From contig VGBQ01000143.1 of NCBI GenBank assembly GCA_016870425.1, forward strand, positions 1 through 6,678: a stretch of 6,678 nt of DNA, given 5' to 3'. A model generated the notes under the pieces. It worked only from the letters and a program-made list of their open reading frames with translations. It was not told where the DNA came from and searched no databases. Below, piece by piece: positions 1 through 6,675 of the stretch (position 1 is its first letter; each line of letters begins with the position of its first letter). Source of the stretch: Actinomycetota bacterium. Its GTDB lineage: Bacteria > Actinomycetota > Actinomycetes > S36-B12. A program made the translations under genes and the position numbers.

Positions 1-2
1 AG

Positions 3-659
<657 letters not shown>

Positions 660-676
660 CCCGATAGCCTCTGAAG

Positions 677-1441
677 GTGATCGACTGGTCGCTCATCTCG
701 TGCGGAGTCCGCGGCCACATCACCTACCGTCCAGACGAAGCCGAGTACGCCGACCGGCTGCGAGCGGCCACTGTCGCCGGGGATGCGTGGAGGTGCCTAC
801 GCTGCGGCACCTACGTCGCGGAGGCACCCGCGGGATCCGGGCCCGCCGAGTTCGCCCCGACGCCCACCCGGGGCCGTGCCCTGCGTCAGTTGATCATCCT
901 GCGACTGCTGGCCGTGCTGCGTGCCGTCGAGGGCACGGCCTGGCTCTCGGTCGGCATCACCGCGTGGTTCGTCAGCGATCGGGTGCCGGAGTTCCTCGCG
1001 GCGCTCAAGCAGGCGGTGCCGGCGCTCGAGCCCGTGACTCGAACGATCGGCTGGGACATCGACCGCTCCTGGCTGGCGCGAATGGTCGATCGCTGGTCCG
1101 AGGTCAGCCCGGACACGATCATCCTTCTCGGCACCGTGCTGGCCGCCCTGGGGGCGGTGAAGTGGGCGGAGGCCGTCGGTCTGTGGATGGGCAAACGCTG
1201 GGGTGAATACCTCGCGGCTGTCGCGACCGCCGCCTTCATTCCCGTCGAGGTCTTCGAGCTTGTCGAGCACATCTCCGCTTTCAAGATCATCCTCCTCCTC
1301 ATCAACGTCGCGGCCGTTGTGTGGCTGGTGGTCGCGAAGAGACTCTTCGGCGTGCGAGGAGGCCTGGCCGCGGAGCATGCCGAGAACGAGGAGGTATCGC
1401 TGCTCACGGTGGAGCGGGCGGCGGAGGTGGTCAAGCCCTAG
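677..1441 (+). CDS. DUF2127 family membrane protein with CHCC N-terminus
   Basis: 254 residues. The N-terminal cytoplasmic-looking part carries C9, H14 and the pair C40-x-x-C43 in WRCLRCGTYV, a plausible zinc or metal site. Hydrophobic stretches at about 72-100, 146-171, 177-196 and 202-224 are predicted membrane segments. The C-terminal part (AEAVGLWMGKRWGEYLA, then FIPVEVFELVEH, then a hydrophobic segment with N210) matches the DUF2127 pattern as I know it. Function of the family is unknown. GTG 677 is the first possible start: an in-frame TAG lies at 665-667, and the conserved DWSLISCG begins at residue 3. Shine-Dalgarno pairing is weak (gaagg runs into the start codon). It follows the preceding gene by 17 bp and precedes the reductase by 22 bp, so co-transcription is likely, but no functional link is evident. 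The C-terminus after 225 is polar and probably cytoplasmic. Confidence 0.85.
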   Translation: MIDWSLISCGVRGHITYRPDEAEYADRLRAATVAGDAWRCLRCGTYVAEAPAGSGPAEFAPTPTRGRALRQLIILRLLAVLRAVEGTAWLSVGITAWFVSDRVPEFLAALKQAVPALEPVTRTIGWDIDRSWLARMVDRWSEVSPDTIILLGTVLAALGAVKWAEAVGLWMGKRWGEYLAAVATAAFIPVEVFELVEHISAFKIILLLINVAAVVWLVVAKRLFGVRGGLAAEHAENEEVSLLTVERAAEVVKP

Positions 1442-1463
1442 GGGCACTGGCAGACTGCGGGCC

Positions 1464-2504
1464 GTGTCCGATGTCTACTCCCCCGATCCTGACCGCTACG
1501 ACGGGCGCATGCCCTATCGCCGCTGTGGGCGCAGTGGGCTCAGGCTGCCCGCTGTCACCATCGGCTGCTGGCACAACTTCGGTGATGACACTGCATTGCA
1601 GACCCAGCGCGACATGCTGCGCACGGCGTTTGATCTCGGGATCACGCACTTCGACCTGGCCAACAACTACGGCCCGCCCTATGGTTCGGCCGAGATCAAC
1701 GTAGGACGCATCCTGGCCGAGGACTTCGCAGGCCTGCGCGATGAGCTTGTCATCTCGAGTAAGGCGGGGTGGGATATGTGGCCCGGCCCCTACGGAGATC
1801 TTGGATCTCGCAAGTACATCCTCGCGTCGCTCGATCAGTCACTCGACCGGCTTGGCCTGGACTACGTCGACATCTTCTACCACCACCGGCCCGATCCCGA
1901 GACCCCGCTCGAGGAGTCGATGGGAGCGCTGGCGACGGCCGTTCACTCCGGCAAGGCTCTCTACGCCGGGGTCTCGTCATACTCTCCGGGTCGCACGATC
2001 GAGGCGGCGCGCATCCTGGGAGAGATGGGAGTCCCCCTGCTCATCCACCAGCCGTCGTATTCGATGTTCAACCGGTGGATTGAAGGTGATGGCCTCATCG
2101 AGACGTGTGGTGATCTTGGAGTTGGCATCATCACCTTCAGCCCGCTTGCCCAGGGCATGCTCACCGACCGCTACGCCGAAGGCATTCCGGCCGGATCGCG
2201 GGCAGAGCAGGGCAAGTCCCTCGATCCGTCCATGGCGCATGGAGACAACCTCGCGCGTGTCCGGGGGCTCGCAGCAATTGCGCGTGAACGCGGCCAGTCT
2301 CTGGCACAGATGGCGATCTCCTGGACCCTGCGTGATCCTCGGGTGACCTCGACCCTGCTCGGCGCGAGCAGTGCAGCCCAACTGCGGGAGACAGCCGCTG
2401 CTGCGCAGCGGCCGGACTTCACCGATGCGGAGATCGCCGCTATCGACGAGTACGCCGTCGAAGCTGGGATCGATCTGTGGCGCGCCCAGTCCCGCTTCGA
2501 GTAG
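1464..2504 (+). CDS. yghZ: Aldo/keto reductase, YghZ (L-glyceraldehyde 3-phosphate reductase) type
   Basis: 346 residues, the usual length of E. coli YghZ/Gpr, which reduces L-glyceraldehyde 3-phosphate and methylglyoxal with NADPH. The (beta/alpha)8 barrel family tetrad is complete: D64 and Y69 (THFDLANNYG), K100 (VISSKAG) and H141 (IFYHHRPD). Other family hallmarks are WHNFGDD (36-42), DMWPGPYG (104-111), GISSYSP-like VSSYSPGRT, LIHQPSYSMFNRW, SPLAQGMLTDRYAEGIP and RGQSLAQMAISW, followed by the cofactor-binding segment RVTSTLLGASSAAQLRE. GTG 1464 is chosen because the next residues (DPDRYDGRMPYRRCG) line up with the YghZ N-terminus; ATG 1509 is a shorter alternative. The same frame stays open back to 1203, but that part overlaps the DUF2127 gene and is low-complexity Ser/Arg, so it is not coding. 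The enzyme is soluble and probably has a detoxification or aldehyde-reducing role; the exact substrate is not shown by sequence. Confidence 0.95.
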   Translation: MSDVYSPDPDRYDGRMPYRRCGRSGLRLPAVTIGCWHNFGDDTALQTQRDMLRTAFDLGITHFDLANNYGPPYGSAEINVGRILAEDFAGLRDELVISSKAGWDMWPGPYGDLGSRKYILASLDQSLDRLGLDYVDIFYHHRPDPETPLEESMGALATAVHSGKALYAGVSSYSPGRTIEAARILGEMGVPLLIHQPSYSMFNRWIEGDGLIETCGDLGVGIITFSPLAQGMLTDRYAEGIPAGSRAEQGKSLDPSMAHGDNLARVRGLAAIARERGQSLAQMAISWTLRDPRVTSTLLGASSAAQLRETAAAAQRPDFTDAEIAAIDEYAVEAGIDLWRAQSRFE

Positions 2505-2525
2505 TGGGAGAACCTGCTGGCATCG

Positions 2526-2551
2526 CTCCCCCTGTGTGAGTGCTGGGGGAG
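2526..2551 (+). terminator. Perfect 7-bp stem-loop after the reductase gene
   Basis: The arms ctccccc (2526-2532) and gggggag (2545-2551) pair perfectly around a 12-nt loop, 22 nt after the stop codon at 2504. No T-tract follows, so intrinsic termination is only possible, not clear. The loop also contains the 5' arm of a second helix (see the pseudoknot entry). Confidence 0.4.
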
Positions 2552-2565
2552 TCCGTACCACTCAC
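2536..2565 (+). other. Inverted repeat able to form an H-type pseudoknot
   Basis: The arm gtgagtg (2536-2542) lies inside the loop of the 2526-2551 hairpin and is perfectly complementary to cactcac (2559-2565). Both helices are 7 bp, and the connecting loops would be 3, 2 and 7 nt, which suits an H-type pseudoknot. It competes with the 2552-2559/2603-2610 pairing only at base 2559. Complementarity is seen directly; the fold is inference. Confidence 0.35.
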
Positions 2566-2610
2566 TAGTGCTCATTGCCGGTGGAGATTCGCACCACCAT
2601 TCGGTACGGA
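2552..2610 (+). other. 8-bp inverted repeat enclosing a small hairpin
   Basis: The arms tccgtacc (2552-2559) and ggtacgga (2603-2610) pair perfectly. They enclose a nested 5-bp hairpin, ggtgg (2580-2584) with ccacc (2594-2598), and an 8-bp palindrome cactagtg (2563-2570). The 5' arm starts directly after the 2526-2551 hairpin, so the two helices could stack. A competing local hairpin is ggtacg (2603-2608) with cgtgcc (2612-2617). Confidence 0.4.
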
Positions 2611-2618
2611 TCGTGCCA

Positions 2619-2666
2619 GCGTGACTCATGGGGTGCCCCGCACGCGATGAGCGTGGGTCGATCCAC
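2619..2666 (+). other. Two further stem-loops before the wHTH gene
   Basis: The first has arms gcgtg (2619-2623) and cacgc (2641-2645) around an inner gggg/cccc pairing at 2630-2639. The second has arms gtggg (2653-2657) and tccac (2662-2666), one G-U pair, and a tcga loop. Stems this short are common by chance in GC-rich DNA. They are listed because they continue an unbroken chain of inverted repeats from 2526. Confidence 0.25.
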
Positions 2667-2714
2667 AGGGTGGCGCGCTCCGGTTTGTCCACGCTGCCTT
2701 CCACGCGACTCCAC
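2651..2714. promoter_or_regulatory. Possible operator repeats upstream of the AbiEi-like gene
   Basis: The motif ccacgc occurs directly at 2689-2694 and 2701-2706 and inverted (gcgtgg) at 2651-2656; tccac recurs at 2662, 2688, 2700 and 2710. The cluster ends 30 bp before the ATG of a winged-helix protein whose characterised relatives bind inverted repeats in their own promoters. No convincing -35/-10 pair was found, so autoregulation is speculative. Confidence 0.2.
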
Positions 2715-2743
2715 TCGCCCGAGGTGCTGGCCATCGTCAGCCC

Positions 2744-3292
2744 ATGACCTATCGGCAGGTGCTGCAGGAGATCGCTCGGTCCTCCCATGGCGTGGTGACG
2801 ACTCAACAGGCCCGCCAGGCGGGGATCCCAGCGGTGGAGTTGCGCAAGATCGCAGCCCGGGGCTTCCTGCATCGCATAGGTCATGGGGCCTATCGGGCAC
2901 TGCTCGTGCCTGCGACTCCCTTCACGCCGTATGCGGAGGCGCTTGCCATTGCGGGGTCTCACTCCTACCTGGGACCTGCGTCGACACTGTCGATCCACGG
3001 GCTGATCCGGTGCCGTCGCGTGATTGATGTGTGCGTACCGCGGTGGCCCACACGGGTGGTAGTGCCTCATGTGGACGTGACCCGTCGGATCCGATGCTCA
3101 TGCGAGTTGACGATGGTGCGCGGGATCCCTGCACTGACGCTTGTCGCCGCCTTGGCCGACTATCGACCTGAGTACCCGGAGCAGGGCGTGGGGATCGTGC
3201 TCGACACCGCCAGGGTCACGGGTCGCATCAGTGAGGAGGAGTGGAATCGCGTGAGAGAAGTGCGCCACCAGCGTGGCTGGAAGGACTGCTAG
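2744..3292 (+). CDS. AbiEi-family winged-helix (type IV antitoxin-like) protein
   Basis: 182 residues. Residues 1-52 form a winged helix-turn-helix: the GVVTTQQARQAGI helix pair, the recognition-helix region VELRKIAARGFL, and the wing HRIGHGAYR. The following segment, YAEALAIAGSHSYLGPASTLSIHGL (63-87), is typical of AbiEi-like proteins, as is the later RGIPALTLVAALADY. Characterised AbiEi is the antitoxin and autorepressor of the AbiE abortive-infection system, opposing the nucleotidyltransferase toxin AbiEii. Here no AbiEii-like gene follows: the stop is succeeded by a gap and a convergent gene, so this is an orphan on present evidence. Many such actinobacterial proteins are solitary and may act as transcriptional regulators. 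ATG 2744 gives the expected wHTH start; no good ribosome binding site is seen (gaggt at 2721-2725 is too far away). The C-terminus (EEEWNRVREVRHQRGWKDC) is short compared with relatives that carry a long C-terminal domain. Confidence 0.8.
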   Translation: MTYRQVLQEIARSSHGVVTTQQARQAGIPAVELRKIAARGFLHRIGHGAYRALLVPATPFTPYAEALAIAGSHSYLGPASTLSIHGLIRCRRVIDVCVPRWPTRVVVPHVDVTRRIRCSCELTMVRGIPALTLVAALADYRPEYPEQGVGIVLDTARVTGRISEEEWNRVREVRHQRGWKDC

Positions 3293-3307
3293 TTCGCAGC
3301 AACGACG

Positions 3308-3324
3308 CGCACACCGCGTGTGCG
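3308..3324. terminator. Perfect 7-bp hairpin between convergent genes
   Basis: cgcacac (3308-3314) and gtgtgcg (3318-3324) pair perfectly around a 3-nt loop, beginning 16 nt after the stop of the wHTH gene. Its place between convergent genes suits a terminator, but no T-run follows on either strand. Confidence 0.4.
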
Positions 3325-3389
3325 ATGGACTGACAGGCGCACGTCGGGCCCGGTGGTGCAGCCGAGGATGTGGCCCCCGGCACTGCGAT

Positions 3390-3425
3390 CCTGAGTGAGT
3401 CCGTGGACCTGAGTGAGTCCGTGGA
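3390..3425 (+). repeat. Perfect 18-bp tandem duplication
   Basis: cctgagtgagtccgtgga occurs at 3390-3407 and again, with no mismatch and no spacer, at 3408-3425. It is in the non-coding gap between convergent genes. A 10-bp palindrome, gggagctccc, follows at 3436-3445. No function is evident. Confidence 0.95.
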
Positions 3426-3481
3426 GATGAAGTCCGGGAGCTCCCCCACGACGACCAGGGTGCCACGAAGTCAGGGGTCGG

Positions 3482-3829
3482 TCAGCGTCCTTGCGTCACG
3501 TGCTTGACGATCTGCGATGCGTGGGGCGCTGTCGCGAGGAGTCGGTCGTAGGGCTCATCCCGCAGCTCCAGGACGATCCCCGGCTTGGTCCCGAGGAGGG
3601 CGCAGAAGTCGGCACCGCCTCGATAGCGCATGCGACCGATGAGGACGACATGCGGGATGCCGATCCCGGGCCAGCGCCAGCCGCGGACTCGGGGCCACAT
3701 GTCGGAGGAGGCCTCGGCGTAGACGATGTGATCCCAGGGGATATCGAAGCTGCGCTGGAAGGTGGCGAATCGTTCCCATCTGCCGAGTCGCACCGATAGG
3801 TGCGAGGACTCGATGATGAGGGTGGCCAC
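3482..3829 (-). CDS. Small conserved protein, PH-like fold
   Basis: 115 residues, no signal peptide and no membrane segment. The layout is beta-rich: TLIIESSHLSVRL (3-15), FQRSFDIPWDHIVYAEAS (24-41), a Trp/Gly/Pro-rich centre RGWRWPGIGIPHVVLIG (49-65), then YRGGADFCALLG (69-80), GIVLELRD (84-91), and a final helix YDRLLATAPHASQIVKHV. This pattern resembles small PH-like proteins that are common in Actinomycetota and have no known function; I judge this from memory of the family pattern. The start is GTG at 3827-3829; the stop is TGA at 3482-3484. An ATG 16 nt further upstream is out of frame. It is convergent with the wHTH gene and divergent from the nuclease operon, with 72 bp between the start codons. 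No specific substrate or partner can be named. Confidence 0.7.
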   Translation of the reverse strand: MATLIIESSHLSVRLGRWERFATFQRSFDIPWDHIVYAEASSDMWPRVRGWRWPGIGIPHVVLIGRMRYRGGADFCALLGTKPGIVLELRDEPYDRLLATAPHASQIVKHVTQGR

Positions 3830-3901
3830 GGACCCAGCGTGCCATCAGTCGCCCGGGTGTCTTCGGCTGCCACCGTCACACCCACCTGACATGCTCGGGG
3901 C
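3830..3901. promoter_or_regulatory. Divergent promoter region
   Basis: These 72 bp separate the start codons of two divergent genes and must contain or overlap at least one promoter for each. I see no convincing -35/-10 pair. A cccggg palindrome sits near 3853, and ctcgggg just before the ATG at 3902 is too close to act as a normal Shine-Dalgarno sequence. The call rests on gene arrangement only. Confidence 0.35.
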
Positions 3902-4846
3902 ATGGCCGGCTTCCGCACCCCTCGCGCACCCGTCACCGTGCGGGTGCCGGAAGTGGCCGCTCCGAATCGCCCGTGGTCGGCGACAGCCATCGAGCAGTTC
4001 CTCGGCTGTCCGCTGCGCTACTGGTGGCAGCGCATCGAGCGCTGGGAGACACCGTCGACGCCGGCCCTGGTCATCGGTCGCGCGGTGCACGCCGCACTCG
4101 AGCATCTGCTGGCGCTCCCACCCGAGGAGCGGGTGCCCGAGCGCGCCGATGCCTATCTCGCCGAGGCGCTCATCGCCGAGCTCGCGCTTGTCGATGGCCA
4201 GGGGATCGACGAGCTCGAGGTGCGCGAGGGCAGTGCGCGTGCGATGGCGGCGTACTGGGACACGGAGGAGCCCGCGCGCGTCGAGGTCGCACCCGACGGC
4301 CTCGAGCGCGAGGTGCGCACCGATCTGGCGGGACTGCCCTTCCTGGGCCACATCGACCGCATTGCCGTGGCCGAGCCTGGACTGCGAGTCACCGACTACA
4401 AGACCGGAGCACCCAAGCCGCGGTACTGGTGGTCCTACTGGAGACAGCAGCTGCTCTACGCCGCCGCCCTGCAGGACATGGGTGAGCCGGTGGCGGAGAT
4501 CGAGTTGCTCTATCTCAAGGATCCGCGCGCGGTGACGCGTCCGGTCTATCCGGCTGCGATCACCCGCGCGCTGGCCGACCTGGAGTCCGCTCACGAGCAG
4601 CGTGACGCCATGGCGACCGGGGGTGCGTGGGAGGCGCGGCCGGGGCCGCTGTGCCGCTACTGCGACTTCCAGCCGGTGTGCCCGGCTCAGCGCAGTGCCG
4701 CGCCCCGGCCCGGCACTCCCGAGAGTGACGCCGTGCTCGTCGAGCGCGGGCTGGTGCAGCGCGGGACCGAGCCCGTCGCCAAGCAGGCGGGTGACCTACT
4801 CGACATCCTCGATGACGAGGTGCTTGGCGAGGAGGCCGCGGGGTGA
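3902..4846 (+). CDS. Fe-S cluster PD-(D/E)XK (RecB/Cas4-like) nuclease
   Basis: 314 residues with a complete Cas4/AddB-type nuclease module. The first cluster cysteine is C36 (SATAIEQFLGCPLRYWW). Then come the motif GRAVHAALE with H63 and E67, the metal-binding D152 (GHIDRIAV), the catalytic pair D165-x-K167 (TDYKTG), and RQQLLYAAAL (181-190) with the conserved Q and Y186. The last three cysteines are C251, C254 and C260 (C-x2-C-x5-C), expected to hold a 4Fe-4S cluster that pins the C-terminal end to the start of the fold. Such enzymes cut single-stranded DNA as exonucleases, usually as part of a helicase-nuclease complex. After residue 262 comes a polar tail ending DLLDILDDEVLGEEAAG, possibly a contact site. 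ATG 3902 is taken as start; in-frame GTGs at 3938 and 3944 are alternatives, since conservation begins near residue 23. The TGA overlaps the start of the next gene by 4 bp, so the two are translationally coupled and their products probably act together. Confidence 0.9.
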   Translation: MAGFRTPRAPVTVRVPEVAAPNRPWSATAIEQFLGCPLRYWWQRIERWETPSTPALVIGRAVHAALEHLLALPPEERVPERADAYLAEALIAELALVDGQGIDELEVREGSARAMAAYWDTEEPARVEVAPDGLEREVRTDLAGLPFLGHIDRIAVAEPGLRVTDYKTGAPKPRYWWSYWRQQLLYAAALQDMGEPVAEIELLYLKDPRAVTRPVYPAAITRALADLESAHEQRDAMATGGAWEARPGPLCRYCDFQPVCPAQRSAAPRPGTPESDAVLVERGLVQRGTEPVAKQAGDLLDILDDEVLGEEAAG

Positions 4847-6639
4847 GCCAGGTCGAGATTCCCCCGTGGACTCCGCCGTGGCGTGTCGTCGTGCGCGACC
4901 GCGTCATCCGCGTCAGTGCTGCGCATGTGCGTGGCGAAGACAGGTGGGAGTGCCCCACGCAGATCGCCGTGAAGGCGCGGCCCGCGGTGCAGGTTGATCG
5001 TGAGCCCTCCCTGCGCCCGACCTATCCGCCCTTCCATTCCTTCGCGCTCGGGCTGGCCCGCGACGCTGCGTACTCGGTGACGGCGTCTGGGACCGATCCC
5101 GAAGTGGCACTGGATCGGGTGTGCGCGTCGGCGAGCGGTGAGGTAGCGGATGCGGCTCGTTCCGTCGCACGCGAAGCCCTGCAGGGCTATCTGATCGTCC
5201 TGGCTCGCCTTCGAGATGCGGGCACCTTGCCGTCGGAGACCGTCGTGCGGGAGTTCTTCGCGGCCGACGAGGTCGATGTGCGCGTCGAATGGTCGGCCTG
5301 GGGGCTCTTGCATGTAAGCCGCGATGGTGCCGATCGCGAATTCCACGTCCTCACCTGGGAGCAGGCGGGCACGCGACGCCGCGACCCGGCGTACCTCGCG
5401 GTGTATGCCCGGGTCGCGGCCGACGCGATCATGAAGCAGGAGGGCAGCCTGTGGCGCGAGCGCTGGCCCGCTGCACCTGCCCAGCCGGGTCCTGCGCAGC
5501 GCATCCGTGTGCGCGAAATCGGCGTGCTCGACGCCACCGATGCACTACTCCTGGACATCAGCGCCGACGAGGCACGGGAGCGGTTCGCCGGTGTCGTGGC
5601 TGAGCGTGTGCAGGTGCTGGGAGGTGGTGCCACCAACCCCGGCACGCGGTGCGCCTCGTGCGCGGTGAGATACGAGTGCCCGGGGCCAGCACGCATGCCG
5701 GGGGTGCTGGGTGTCGCGGGGCCTGCGCTGTGGACCCGCGGCCTGAGCCCGGGCGACCTCACGACGGCACGCACCTGCACCTGGCAGGTGCATCTGGAGC
5801 GAGAGTTGTCCCTGCCCCGCGCTCGCCGCGAGACGACCGAGGCGATGATCCGGGGGACCCATCTGCACTCCTGGCTCGAGCATGCCCATGCGCGTCTTGT
5901 GCCGTGCTCACTGGATGACCTGCCCCTGCCGGGCGAGGGGATCGGCGACGTCGCGGAGATGCTGGGCTGGGATGAGCCCTCCTACGCCGCACTGCGGCCC
6001 TTCCTGCTCCAGCACATCGCTGCCTGCCCCCTGTCTCGGGATGATGCGGTCGCCGTCTATCCCGAGCAGTCGCTCACCGCGTGGGACACCGATGTCGACG
6101 TGGTGATGAGCACGAGAGCCGATCTGGTGGTCGACACGCCCTCGGGCTGGGTCGTGCGCGAGACCAAGAGTGTCGCCGTACATCATGAGATGCCGCAGAC
6201 TGCCGCCGAGGTCTTCGAGCGCTACCCGCAGGTGGCGCTGACGCTCTGCCTGCTGGCCGACGGCCTCGACCCCGTGACGGGTGGTGTGGCCGTCGATCCT
6301 CGGCCGGCGCGCGTCGAGGTCGAGATCCTGCGCCCGGACGGTCACGAGGTGCGGGGATTCCACACCGGCGACCCCGAGGCCGTGCTCATCGCGCGGGCGA
6401 GCATCGCGGAGGCCGTTGACACGATCCTCTACTCGCCCCCCGAGCCCACGGTGGGCCGTCACTGCTCCTGGTGCCCGGTGTCCCGCTGGTGCGCGGCGTA
6501 TCGGGCGAGCTCCGGACCGTCCGGCGCCGAGGCGGTGGAGGACGACGTTGAGGTCCAAGGTGCCGAGCGTCCGCGCATGTCCTTGCTCGCCTATGCGGAG
6601 TCAGTCACGGTCGAGATCGAGTCCGACATCCCCTTCTGA
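4843..6639 (+). CDS. Tandem two-module Fe-S PD-(D/E)XK protein, N-terminal module degenerate
   Basis: 598 residues made of two nuclease-like halves. C-terminal half: C312 (LTTARTCTWQ), RGTHLHSWLE with H342 and E346, D427 (STRADLVV), catalytic E440-x-K442 (VVRETKSV), Q463 (YPQVALTL), and C541, C544, C550 (HCSWCPVSRWC). This is a complete active site with E in place of the first protein's D. N-terminal half: C37 and C270, C273, C279 (RCASCAVRYEC) keep the cluster signature at the same spacing, but no catalytic pair is found; the place of D/E-x-K reads LTWEQAG (170-176) and the upstream metal-binding Asp is not apparent. Only H65 sits where the conserved His is expected. The N-terminal half is therefore probably not a nuclease and may bind DNA or a partner. 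GTG 4843 starts inside the stop of the preceding gene (GTGA). The acidic tail (VEDDVEVQ onward) looks disordered. Comparison with dead-nuclease subunits such as AddB-like scaffolds in helicase-nuclease complexes is inference; no helicase is encoded here. Confidence 0.88.
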   Translation: MSQVEIPPWTPPWRVVVRDRVIRVSAAHVRGEDRWECPTQIAVKARPAVQVDREPSLRPTYPPFHSFALGLARDAAYSVTASGTDPEVALDRVCASASGEVADAARSVAREALQGYLIVLARLRDAGTLPSETVVREFFAADEVDVRVEWSAWGLLHVSRDGADREFHVLTWEQAGTRRRDPAYLAVYARVAADAIMKQEGSLWRERWPAAPAQPGPAQRIRVREIGVLDATDALLLDISADEARERFAGVVAERVQVLGGGATNPGTRCASCAVRYECPGPARMPGVLGVAGPALWTRGLSPGDLTTARTCTWQVHLERELSLPRARRETTEAMIRGTHLHSWLEHAHARLVPCSLDDLPLPGEGIGDVAEMLGWDEPSYAALRPFLLQHIAACPLSRDDAVAVYPEQSLTAWDTDVDVVMSTRADLVVDTPSGWVVRETKSVAVHHEMPQTAAEVFERYPQVALTLCLLADGLDPVTGGVAVDPRPARVEVEILRPDGHEVRGFHTGDPEAVLIARASIAEAVDTILYSPPEPTVGRHCSWCPVSRWCAAYRASSGPSGAEAVEDDVEVQGAERPRMSLLAYAESVTVEIESDIPF

Positions 6640-6675
6640 AGTCGCCAACCGTCACCATTTGTCGGACCGAGTGCG

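Noticed and set aside
1203..1463. N-terminal extension of the aldo/keto reductase frame
   Set aside because: It overlaps the DUF2127 gene out of frame and is Ser/Arg-rich low complexity. The reductase family N-terminus matches a start at 1464, which gives the standard length of 346 residues.
2171..3070. Long minus-strand open frame (299 codons) spanning the reductase end, the gap and the wHTH gene
   Set aside because: It lies antisense to two convincing genes, its composition is biased to Arg/Ser/His, and it shows no recognisable domain.
3098..3466. Minus-strand open frame over the convergent gap
   Set aside because: Ser/Thr/Arg/His-rich with repeats that only reflect the 18-bp duplication; it overlaps the wHTH gene antisense.
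3491..3799. Plus-strand open frame opposite the PH-like gene
   Set aside because: Asp/Gly/Ala-rich shadow of the minus-strand gene, with no domain pattern.
3845..4594. Minus-strand open frame of 249 codons antisense to the first nuclease gene
   Set aside because: The plus strand carries the full set of nuclease motifs; long antisense frames are expected in GC-rich codon-biased genes.
4843..6639. CRISPR-associated Cas4 assignment for the nuclease pair
   Set aside because: Motifs are shared with Cas4, but no cas1, cas2 or repeat-spacer array is present, and the proteins are longer than typical Cas4.
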